A stretch of 45,971 bases of DNA from Comamonas sp. lk. Its GTDB lineage: Bacteria; Pseudomonadota; Gammaproteobacteria; Burkholderiales; Burkholderiaceae_C. Under the pieces are notes generated by a model. It made no database searches, had not been told where the DNA came from, and was given only the letters and a program-made list of their open reading frames with translations. Each line of letters opens with the position of its first letter. The stretch's first letter is position 1. Where the stretch lies: NCBI GenBank assembly GCA_945860595.1, contig CAMAQV010000023.1:1-45971 (forward strand), read 5' to 3'. Of the stretch, positions 8,118 to 15,462 are shown piece after piece. A program made the translations under genes and the position numbers.

Positions 8118-9044
8118 ATGACCAAGTCCATGCAGATTATTCGCAAAGACTCGCTGAAATATGCGCTGGCGGCGACCGACTCGTTTATCGCGGAAGTCGA
8201 AGACGGCGAGACCTTTGAAATTGAAACTGAGTTGAACATCGGTGGTCATCTGATCACGCATGAGCATGAAAAATTGTGCGCAGAAGATGTGACCCTGCCC
8301 TTTGTGAATCCGGCCACCGGACCGATCAAAGTCAAGGGGGCCAGGCCCGGCCAGATGCTGATCATCGATGTCCTCGATGTCGGAGTGCACGGCCTGGGCT
8401 TTACGGCCTTATGGCCGGGCATCGGTATTTTTCCGGATTGGGTCCGCAAAAAAGAGTTTGGCATTCAAAACCGCAATGTCCGCGTCGAAGACGGAATCGT
8501 GCACTGGAGCGACACCCTGAAGCTCGAGGCCAAACCCATGGTCGGGGTCATCGGGGTTGCACCCACCGCGGGCGGCATGTTGACCATTGACAACGGCGTG
8601 CACGGTGGCAATATCGATGTGCAAGAGGTGGCTAAAGGTAACCGCTTCATGGTGCCCATATTCCATGAAGGTGCGTACCTGTATTTTGGCGATGTGCACG
8701 CGCTGCAAGGTGACGCCGAATGCAACGGCATGGGCGCGATTGAAATCCGGGGTCACCTGCGCTTGCGGGTCAGCCTGGCACCGGCTCCCAAACACATGAC
8801 ATGGCCGCGTATTGAAACGCCGACCCATATCTGCACGATCGGCTGTGCCCGCCCGCTGGACGACGCCCTGCGAATTTCATTTGAAGAGATGGTGTACTGG
8901 ATGGAGGAAAGTTTCAAGATCCCCGGACCAGAGGCCTATATGCTGCTTGGGCAAATCGCCGAAGCGCGTTGCACCCAGATGGTGAACCCGAAATACACCT
9001 ATATCTGTAAGGTGGCAAAGAAATATTTGGGCGGCCACGCGTAA
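8118..9044 (+). CDS. Acetamidase/formamidase family protein (FmdA/AmdA)
   Basis: 308 residues, matching the shorter prokaryotic members of this family, which hydrolyse small amides to the acid plus ammonia in the cytoplasm. Recognisable family segments are GPIKVKGARPGQML, the conserved FGDVHALQGDAECNGMGAIE stretch in the middle, and a C-terminal Cys-containing region (HICTIGCARPLDDAL). A good ribosome-binding site (TTTTAGGAGACCCGT) precedes the ATG. It is the last gene of the transporter operon, 20 nt after the permease, which suggests that the imported solute is its substrate. It converges on the oxamate-hydrolase operon. Formamide or acetamide specificity cannot be read from sequence. Confidence 0.85.
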   Translation: MTKSMQIIRKDSLKYALAATDSFIAEVEDGETFEIETELNIGGHLITHEHEKLCAEDVTLPFVNPATGPIKVKGARPGQMLIIDVLDVGVHGLGFTALWPGIGIFPDWVRKKEFGIQNRNVRVEDGIVHWSDTLKLEAKPMVGVIGVAPTAGGMLTIDNGVHGGNIDVQEVAKGNRFMVPIFHEGAYLYFGDVHALQGDAECNGMGAIEIRGHLRLRVSLAPAPKHMTWPRIETPTHICTIGCARPLDDALRISFEEMVYWMEESFKIPGPEAYMLLGQIAEARCTQMVNPKYTYICKVAKKYLGGHA

Positions 9045-9084
9045 GCCGGTGTTCTGCTGGTAAGGCACCTGGGCTTAATGGGAG

Positions 9085-10710
9085 TCAAAACGCCGCCACA
9101 AGACCATCGCTACGCGGATCGGCAGCACCCAGGTACAGGCCGTCGGTCTGGCGCACGATGGCACCGGCGTGGCCCATGGTGTCGCTGTAGTCGCCCAGGA
9201 TTTCCACATCATGCCCGGCTGCCGAAAGGGTCTGCATCACCCGTGGATCAAAACGGTTCTCGAACTTCAGCGTGGTGCTTTCCTGGCCCCAGGTTTTGCC
9301 CAACAACCAGCGCGGCGCGCTCACCGCATGCTGCAAAGTCTGGCCGTAAAACGCGTAGCGGCTGAACACCGCCGACTGGCTTTGCGGCTGGCCGTCGCCA
9401 CCCATATTGCCGTAGACCATATGGCGGCCATCGTCAAAGCGCGCATGTGCCGGGTTGAGGGTGTGAAAGGGCTTTTTATGCGGGGCCAGAACGAGGTGCG
9501 AGGCCGGATCGAGTGAAAAACTCGAGCCCCGGTTTTGCCACGCAATGCCGGTGTCCGCCAGCACCACGCCGGAACCAAATTCCCAGTACACGCTTTGGAT
9601 GTAGCTGACCATGCGGCCCTGCGCATCGGCGGTCCCCATCCAAATGGTGTCACCGGGAATGCTGGGCTCGGGCCAGGGCAAGGCCTTGGCCATGTCCACG
9701 GCTTCGACACAACTGTCGATAAAGCTGTCGCTCAAAAATTGCTGCGGGTTCACACCCATGCGGTCCATGGTGGCCGGATCGGCAATAAAACGGTTGCGCA
9801 CCTTGAAGGCCTGCTTGGTGGCCTCGACCAGCGCGTGCAGATAGGGCGCGCCATCGGCCTGTTGGATGCCGTGGCGCAAACGCAGGCGGTCGAAGATAGC
9901 CAGAATCATCAGCGAGGCCAGGCCTTGCGTGGGTGGCGTCATGTTGTAGAGCGTGGCGCCGCTCACCCGAACACTTAGCGGCGTCACACTGCTGGCGCTG
10001 TGCGCATGCAAATCGGCCAGACGCAATGGCCCACCCAGGCGCTCGTGCTCTGCGGCAATCGCCGCAGCCACGCTGCCACGGTAGTAGTCGTCCAAGCCTT
10101 TATCGGCCAGGGTTTGCAGCGTGCGCGCCAGCGCCGGGTAGCGGCGCAGCGTGTTGACCGCAGGCACCTCCCCCGCTGCCCCGCTGGCTGCGGGCGCATC
10201 CAAAAACTGCCCGGCAAAGCCGGGAATGTGGGCCAGCTCTGGCAAAAACTTCGCAGTGAAATTGACCTGGCTTTGGGTCACCGGCGCACCTTCGCGGGCG
10301 TACCAGATCGCGTCTTGCAATAAGCGCGCGACAGGCAACTTGCCGCCTAAGCGTTCGCTGTGGCGCAGCGCTTCCTGCCAGCCCGATATGGCGCCAGCCA
10401 CCGTATTGGCCGCCAGCGGACCGCGCCCAGGAATGGCTGTGTGGCCAGCGTAAAAATCCAGCGTTGCCGCACCTGCGGCACGGCCGCAGGCGTCAATCGC
10501 TACCGGCGCATGGCCGGGCTCGGAAATCAGCCAGAAGCCGTCACCGCCAATGGCGTTCATGTGGGGGTAGACCACCGCAATCGTGGCGGCGGCGGCTACC
10601 ATGGCCTCGATGGCGTTGCCGCCCTCGCGCAAGACCGCGCAGGCGCTGCTGGCAGCCAGGTGGTGGGGCGCGGTCACCATGCCGCGCGGGGAAGTCAGGG
10701 TTTGGCGCAT
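9085..10710 (-). CDS. Gamma-glutamyltransferase-family Ntn hydrolase, probable oxamate amidohydrolase (HpxW-like)
   Basis: 541 residues with the GGT fold: N-terminal SPRGMVTAPHHLAASSACAVLREGGNAIEA and IGGDGFW, then a predicted autocleavage site at Thr355 in GDTIWMG, which would be the N-terminal nucleophile of the small subunit. The later GNMGGDGQPQ segment replaces the usual GGT C-terminal glycine motif. There is no signal peptide, unlike periplasmic glutathione-cleaving GGTs. The Klebsiella HpxW protein of this family hydrolyses oxamate to oxalate and ammonium. The gene is last in an operon whose other products form oxamate carbamoyltransferase and carbamate kinase, with only 9 nt to the DUF1116 gene. 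This makes oxamate the best substrate guess; general GGT activity is the alternative. Confidence 0.8.
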   Translation of the reverse strand: MRQTLTSPRGMVTAPHHLAASSACAVLREGGNAIEAMVAAAATIAVVYPHMNAIGGDGFWLISEPGHAPVAIDACGRAAGAATLDFYAGHTAIPGRGPLAANTVAGAISGWQEALRHSERLGGKLPVARLLQDAIWYAREGAPVTQSQVNFTAKFLPELAHIPGFAGQFLDAPAASGAAGEVPAVNTLRRYPALARTLQTLADKGLDDYYRGSVAAAIAAEHERLGGPLRLADLHAHSASSVTPLSVRVSGATLYNMTPPTQGLASLMILAIFDRLRLRHGIQQADGAPYLHALVEATKQAFKVRNRFIADPATMDRMGVNPQQFLSDSFIDSCVEAVDMAKALPWPEPSIPGDTIWMGTADAQGRMVSYIQSVYWEFGSGVVLADTGIAWQNRGSSFSLDPASHLVLAPHKKPFHTLNPAHARFDDGRHMVYGNMGGDGQPQSQSAVFSRYAFYGQTLQHAVSAPRWLLGKTWGQESTTLKFENRFDPRVMQTLSAAGHDVEILGDYSDTMGHAGAIVRQTDGLYLGAADPRSDGLVAAF

Positions 10711-10719
10711 GGCGGGCCT

Positions 10720-12165
10720 TCAGTCTTTCAAAAATTGCTGCGCCATAGCTTCGAACGCAGACACATAACAGGCCATGGGCACACGCACCACGCCGGCACC
10801 GATCTGGCCAACACCGGCTTTTTTGTGGGCGATGCCTGTGGTCACCAGCGGGCGTATGCCCGTGTCCAGCACCTTGCGCACATCGATGCCGCAAGGTGCA
10901 CCGGCAAAGTCCAGCGCGGGCAGACTCAAAGCAGGGTTTTTGGTGACCGTGATCTCGTACATCTCCTGGCTGTAGCGCACCGCGTCACTGACCGAGCCAC
11001 CGGCCAGCAGCGTGAGCGCGGGCGATGCGGCAAACGAGCAACCGCCAAAACCTGCGGTCTCGGTGATGGCGCTGTCGCCAATGTCGGGACAAGCATCATC
11101 CTGCGAGAAGCCGGGAAAGTACAGGCCGTTGGGCAGATCCGACTTGGCGGTATACCACTGCTGGCCCAGGCCGCTGATGCGCAAGCCGGTCTCGGTGCCG
11201 TTGCGCGCCATGGCCGTGACCACCGAGCTGAACGGCACGCCGTGGGCGGCGTCCATGATGGCTTTGCACGAGACCATGGAGAAGTTCAAAAAGAACTGCG
11301 AGGTCTTGGCTACAAAGTCTAGCGTCTGGTGGATATGGTCTTGCGGCACCCGACCCTGCGCGGCGGCCAGGGGCACCGCCAGGGTCATAAAAAACAGCGA
11401 GGTGGATGCGGCGTTGCGGCTGTGCACCTCGTCGCCCATCAGCAGGGCCTGTGATTGAGTGGCCTTCAAGTCGATGCCGCCGGTCTTGTCAAAGTTGTGG
11501 CGCACGGCGGCTTTCAAGACCGGGGCCAGCACCTTCTCAAACCATTTGAGCCGTTGCAACACGTCCGGGCCGTTCGCGCCAAAACGCAGGCAGCGGCCAA
11601 TGCCTTCGTTGATGTTGGTGTAGGCCACGTTGCCATGGGTGGCATCGCGCACCTGGATCAGCGGCATGGACGGGCTGATGATGCCGGTCATAGGCCCTAC
11701 GGCCTGGAAGTCGTGGCACTGGCCAAACGCAATCTCTCCGCGCTCCAGCATCTGCTGCGCTTTTTCGGGTGTCTTTGCCCAGCCTTCGTACAAGACCGCG
11801 CCAATCATCGCCCCGTGCATCGGGCCGCACATATCGCCCCAGGCCACCGGCGGGCCCGCATGCAGCAACAAGCGCGCGCCTTTCATCTCGCTCCACACGC
11901 CATCGGCACGCAGGGCGACGTCTTCCCACATCGGCCGGGCCGTGATGATGCGCTGCGTCACCTCCTGGTTGGCGGCGGTGATGCGCGGGTCGTCCATCAG
12001 GCGCGCCAGGTTCCAAGCCAAGACCGGATCGGCATTACCCGGCGGACGCCATCCCAGATGGTCGACCTGCCCGCCGTTGTGGCGGATGCTGTCGTTGAAT
12101 CCGTCGATGCCGATATTGAGCACGGCGGGTGCTTGACTGAGCAGGGAGTTGGCTGGCATTTTCAT
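10720..12165 (-). CDS. allG: DUF1116 protein, oxamate carbamoyltransferase subunit AllG (YlbE-like)
   Basis: 481 residues from ATG at 12165, which overlaps the end of the DUF2877 gene by 4 nt; an in-frame extension to 12189 would lengthen the overlap and is less likely. The sequence has the features of the E. coli YlbE/DUF1116 family: VLNIGIDGFNDSIRHNGGQVDHLGW at the start, GPMTGIISPSMPL in the middle, and GFGGCSFAASPALTLLAGG near residue 390. In E. coli AllF, AllG and AllH act together to convert oxalurate plus phosphate to oxamate and carbamoyl phosphate. The gene neighbours here (fdrA-like, DUF2877, carbamate kinase) are the same set, which supports the assignment. Confidence 0.85.
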   Translation of the reverse strand: MKMPANSLLSQAPAVLNIGIDGFNDSIRHNGGQVDHLGWRPPGNADPVLAWNLARLMDDPRITAANQEVTQRIITARPMWEDVALRADGVWSEMKGARLLLHAGPPVAWGDMCGPMHGAMIGAVLYEGWAKTPEKAQQMLERGEIAFGQCHDFQAVGPMTGIISPSMPLIQVRDATHGNVAYTNINEGIGRCLRFGANGPDVLQRLKWFEKVLAPVLKAAVRHNFDKTGGIDLKATQSQALLMGDEVHSRNAASTSLFFMTLAVPLAAAQGRVPQDHIHQTLDFVAKTSQFFLNFSMVSCKAIMDAAHGVPFSSVVTAMARNGTETGLRISGLGQQWYTAKSDLPNGLYFPGFSQDDACPDIGDSAITETAGFGGCSFAASPALTLLAGGSVSDAVRYSQEMYEITVTKNPALSLPALDFAGAPCGIDVRKVLDTGIRPLVTTGIAHKKAGVGQIGAGVVRVPMACYVSAFEAMAQQFLKD

Positions 12166-12890
12166 AGGGGTTCCGCAGGAGGTTCGCAAGTCTGTAAAGC
12201 CAAAAAGACGCCGGCAAGCATATCGCCGCCCGAGCTGGAGCCCAGGCGTAAAAGCCGGTTGACGGCATCGGTGATCGGGCCGGGTTCACCGGCTTGGAGA
12301 GCATCCAATACATCGTGCAGCACCCGGTAGCTGCTGCCGCGCATCAGGTCGTCCAGCAGGGCTGCGCTGATGGGGTTGGTGGCGCTTTCTGTGGCACGGC
12401 GGATGCGGGCGTGCAGGCCGGGCATGGCGCTGTGCCAGGCGGGAATCGGGGCATACGCCAGCGTGAACAAGATGCCGCCCAGGAGATCATCTCCGCTTGG
12501 GGTCAGGCCATGGCCCAGGCCCAACACGCGCAGCGCGGCAGCCTCAAAGGCGGCCAGGTCCTGCGCACGCAGAGCCTGCGCAACCGCGCGCAAGCGCGGC
12601 CGCGCCAGCTCCAGTGGAAATACCAGACGCTGCCCGGCCAGCCAACCGAGCAGACCGATGTGCGTATCCATACCCGCCCAGGCCAACGCCGCACCGTTGC
12701 GCAGGGCCTGCGCGTCGTATGCGCCCGGCGCAGCCCGCCAGGGATGCGCCAGGTTGCGCGGGTGGTCGGTGCCGGCCTTGGAGCCCGCCCAGACGATGCG
12801 CCCATCGAGGAGCGCGTAGTCCGTGGTCTCGAACCCCGGTACGGCTTGCAACGCGGCGTCGGTGCAACTCACCGGCTTGGCGCTTTGCAA
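12162..12890 (-). CDS. allH: DUF2877 protein, oxamate carbamoyltransferase subunit AllH (YlbF-like)
   Basis: 242 residues. The DUF2877 hallmark is the central motif GLGHGLTPSGDDLLGGILFTLA, here around residues 144-165, followed by a C-terminal GSSSGGDMLAGVFLAL segment. Members occur next to FdrA and DUF1116 proteins and form the third component of the oxalurate/oxamate carbamoyltransferase. The start overlaps the end of the carbamate-kinase gene by 22 nt and the end overlaps allG by 4 nt, so the four genes are translationally coupled. At 242 residues it is somewhat short for the family but contains both conserved motifs. Confidence 0.8.
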   Translation of the reverse strand: MQSAKPVSCTDAALQAVPGFETTDYALLDGRIVWAGSKAGTDHPRNLAHPWRAAPGAYDAQALRNGAALAWAGMDTHIGLLGWLAGQRLVFPLELARPRLRAVAQALRAQDLAAFEAAALRVLGLGHGLTPSGDDLLGGILFTLAYAPIPAWHSAMPGLHARIRRATESATNPISAALLDDLMRGSSYRVLHDVLDALQAGEPGPITDAVNRLLRLGSSSGGDMLAGVFLALQTCEPPAEPL

Positions 12891-13870
12891 GTGATATGCG
12901 TGCCCGCCCGCCCCATCAGCGCGTCAAACGCCCGCTCCAGCGAGGTGATGATCACTTCGCCATCGTGGTTGGCGTTGGGTAATTCTTCGAGGTAGCTGAT
13001 GGCCGCTTCGATCTTGGGCCCCATGCTGCCGGGCGGGAACTGGCCATCAGCGGTGTACTGGCGCGCCTGTGCCAAAGTCATGTGGTCCAGCGGCCGCTGG
13101 GTCGGCTTGTTGAAGTCCAGCGCCACCTGCTCCACGCCGGTCAGCATGATCAACGTATCGGCATGCAAATGGGCGGCGAGCATGGCGCTGGTCAGGTCTT
13201 TGTCAATCACCGCCGCCACGCCCGTCCAGTGGCCGTTGTCGCCATGCAGCACCGGTACGCCGCCACCGCCGCAGGCGATGGGGATCACGCCCGCGTCCAG
13301 CAGGGCGTCAATGGTTTTGAGGTCCAGAATTTTTTTCGGCTTGGGGCTGGCCACCATGCGGCGCCAGCCGCGCCCGGAGTCTTCGGCGAAGTACCAGCCG
13401 GTCTTGCTAGCCATCTCTGCCGCCTCGGCTTCGCTGAAAAATTTGCCCACCGGCTTGGTCGGGTTGCTGAAGGCCGGGTCACCGCCATCGACCTCGACTT
13501 CAGTGACCACGCAGGACACCACGATGTCCAGCCCGCTGTCCACCAGCACATTGGCAAAACTCTGTTGCAGCATATAGCCCATGCCGCCTTGCGAATGCGC
13601 TACGCACACATCCATGGGCATGGGCGGCAACTCATCCGCCGTGCGCGCCATGCGGTACAAAATATTTCCCACCACCGGCCCGTTGCCGTGGGTCAGCACC
13701 AGCTGCCAACCGGCGCGGATGATCTCGACCAAATGCGCGCAGACCTGGCGCATCAAGACCAGCTGTTCTTCGGCCGTGCCCTTGATGGTCGGCGGGTAGG
13801 CGGCGTTGCCGCCCAGCGCCACCACCACCCGCTTGCGCGCAGGCACGGGGCCGGTATTCATCGCACCCAC
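12869..13870 (-). CDS. Carbamate kinase (ArcC/AllK-like)
   Basis: 333 residues. It makes ATP from carbamoyl phosphate and ADP, releasing carbamate (ammonia + CO2). Diagnostic segments are VVVALGGNA at the N-terminus, LVLTHGNGPVVG, SQGGMGYMLQQ, VGKFFSEAEA, the RRMVASPKPKKI loop, and IACGGGGVPV near residue 200; GSMGPKIEAA near 280 is also conserved. Two starts are possible, ATG 13870 and ATG 13861; the latter gives a 4-nt overlap with the upstream FdrA-like gene. Its position inside the oxamate carbamoyltransferase operon indicates that it drains carbamoyl phosphate made there, as allK (ybcF) does in E. coli, rather than serving an arginine deiminase pathway. Confidence 0.92.
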   Translation of the reverse strand: MGAMNTGPVPARKRVVVALGGNAAYPPTIKGTAEEQLVLMRQVCAHLVEIIRAGWQLVLTHGNGPVVGNILYRMARTADELPPMPMDVCVAHSQGGMGYMLQQSFANVLVDSGLDIVVSCVVTEVEVDGGDPAFSNPTKPVGKFFSEAEAAEMASKTGWYFAEDSGRGWRRMVASPKPKKILDLKTIDALLDAGVIPIACGGGGVPVLHGDNGHWTGVAAVIDKDLTSAMLAAHLHADTLIMLTGVEQVALDFNKPTQRPLDHMTLAQARQYTADGQFPPGSMGPKIEAAISYLEELPNANHDGEVIITSLERAFDALMGRAGTHITCKAPSR

Positions 13871-15411
13871 TCACCGGCCAACCAGGCCGCGTTAGCGCTG
13901 TTGCCCGCCAGCAGCATACCGGCGGCGCGCAGCGTGGCTTCTTGTGCACTCAGCACCTGCGGGTCGGTCTCGGTGCCGCACACAAAACCCACGATCGCCA
14001 AGTTGCGACCCGCTTTGCGCGCCGCCGCTTTGGCGCGCTGAATGGCCGGCGCCAGTTCGCCCGCCGGGTTGCTGTGCGCGCCCCAGCCGATCACCACATC
14101 CAGCAGGATCACGCGCACTGATGGGTCGGCCGCTTCCATAGCCAAACGCTCGATGCGCGCGGCCTGGTCAATCATGGGATGCGGGCGGCCCACGGTGAAC
14201 GCGTCATCGCCCAAATCCAACGCGCTATGGCCTTGGCTAGCCTGGCGCGGATTCGGCAACTCCATGTCTTTGTTCAAGGGCACGTTGGACCAGACGCTCA
14301 GACCCGCCGCCGCCCACAGCAGCTGCGCCTCAGCGGCAAAGGTACCGCCGGAAAACAGGGCCCGCAAATACTTCTGGCCTTTGCCGAACACGGGCTTTTT
14401 AGGCAGGTCATACACCTGCAGCGCGCTGCGGCGCACACCTGCCAATTTGACGGCCAGCGCAGCGCAATCGACCAGGGTGTGGGCCATGCGCACCAAACCG
14501 CCCTTGGCGGGCTTGGGCAACGCCCCCGCATGCCCCAAAAACAAGACGATGGACGGTTTACCCGCAGCCTGCAGCGCCGCCAACACCCGCGCTGCCACTG
14601 CCGCGCCCGGCGGCTTGGAAACGATGACGATGACTTGGGTGGCTGCATCTTTGGCCAGCAAGGCAATGCCTTGCAGCATGGTCGCGCCGCCCACGGCGTC
14701 GTACACATCGCGCCCGCCGGTTCCGATGGCATGGCTGATGCCGCCGCCCATGCGGTGGATTTGTGTGCTCACCTCCTGCAAGCCCGTGCCCGACGCGGCC
14801 ACCAGCCCGATGGAGCCGCGCCGCACCGCGTTAGCAAAACCCAAAGGCACACCACCGATGATCGCAGTGCCGCAGTCCGGCCCCATCACCAGCAGACCGC
14901 GCCGGGTGGCCTCGCGCTTGAGCGCCGCCTCCTGCGCCAGCGGCACGTTGTCACTGAATAAAAATACATGGAGGCCGAGCTTGATAGCCTTAAGCGCTTC
15001 GGCCGCAGCATAGGGACCTGGCACCGAAATTTGCGCCAGGTTGGCGCCGGCCAAAGCGGCCTTGCCCATACCCAGATTGGTGGGCACCACCCGCGTGGCG
15101 TCGGAGGCCTGAGGCCCTGCCGCCTGCGTACCGGCCAATTCCGCTTTGCAACGGGTGACCGCCGCATCACAGGCATCGGCGCTGCGGGCCTGTACCACCA
15201 CCATCACATCGCTGGGCCCCGCGTCCTGCACCGCGCTCTTGAGCAGACCGGCCTCGCGCAAAATGTCTTTGTTGGCCGGGTTGCCCATCTGCAAGGTCGC
15301 GTTGACCACGCCGGGCATGGCCAACAGGCTTTGCGCAACGCGCATCAGGGCTACGGAGTCTTTGTACAGGTTGGCGTGGATGAATGCAGCCGTGTGCAGG
15401 GAGGTGGTCAT
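13858..15411 (-). CDS. allF: FdrA-like protein, oxamate carbamoyltransferase subunit AllF
   Basis: 517 residues from the ATG at 15411 (a TTG at 15426 would add five residues). FdrA proteins look like acyl-CoA synthetase (succinyl-CoA ligase alpha-type) domains. Visible are an N-terminal YKDSVALMRVAQSL segment, MGPDCGTAIIGGVPLGFANAVRRG, and a Rossmann-type GLVAASGTGLQEVSTQI followed by GGGISHAIGTGGRD. The C-terminal part has VIGWGAHSNPAGELAPAI and VGFVCGTETDPQ. With DUF1116 and DUF2877 proteins it forms the enzyme that phosphorolyses oxalurate. It is first in the five-gene minus-strand operon, with its start 51 nt from that of the divergent aminotransferase gene. Confidence 0.85.
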   Translation of the reverse strand: MTTSLHTAAFIHANLYKDSVALMRVAQSLLAMPGVVNATLQMGNPANKDILREAGLLKSAVQDAGPSDVMVVVQARSADACDAAVTRCKAELAGTQAAGPQASDATRVVPTNLGMGKAALAGANLAQISVPGPYAAAEALKAIKLGLHVFLFSDNVPLAQEAALKREATRRGLLVMGPDCGTAIIGGVPLGFANAVRRGSIGLVAASGTGLQEVSTQIHRMGGGISHAIGTGGRDVYDAVGGATMLQGIALLAKDAATQVIVIVSKPPGAAVAARVLAALQAAGKPSIVLFLGHAGALPKPAKGGLVRMAHTLVDCAALAVKLAGVRRSALQVYDLPKKPVFGKGQKYLRALFSGGTFAAEAQLLWAAAGLSVWSNVPLNKDMELPNPRQASQGHSALDLGDDAFTVGRPHPMIDQAARIERLAMEAADPSVRVILLDVVIGWGAHSNPAGELAPAIQRAKAAARKAGRNLAIVGFVCGTETDPQVLSAQEATLRAAGMLLAGNSANAAWLAGEWVR

Positions 15412-15433
15412 GCGGGGGCAATCCAAGGGGATT

Positions 15434-15443
15434 TTGTTAACAA
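15434..15443. promoter_or_regulatory. Palindromic operator candidate TTGTTAACAA in divergent promoter
   Basis: A perfect 10-bp palindrome in the 51-nt gap between the start codons of allF (15411, minus) and the aminotransferase (15463, plus). The form TTGT-N2-ACAA is typical of GntR-family operators. A possible plus-strand -10 (TATCAT, 15449-15454) lies just beyond it. One bound repressor here could control both units. No GntR gene is present in this window. Confidence 0.5.
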
Positions 15444-15462
15444 TTTGCTATCATACTTTTAT

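Noticed and set aside
12869-13870. Arginine deiminase pathway carbamate kinase
   Set aside because: No arcA, arcB or arcD gene is near, and the gene is translationally coupled to oxamate carbamoyltransferase subunits.
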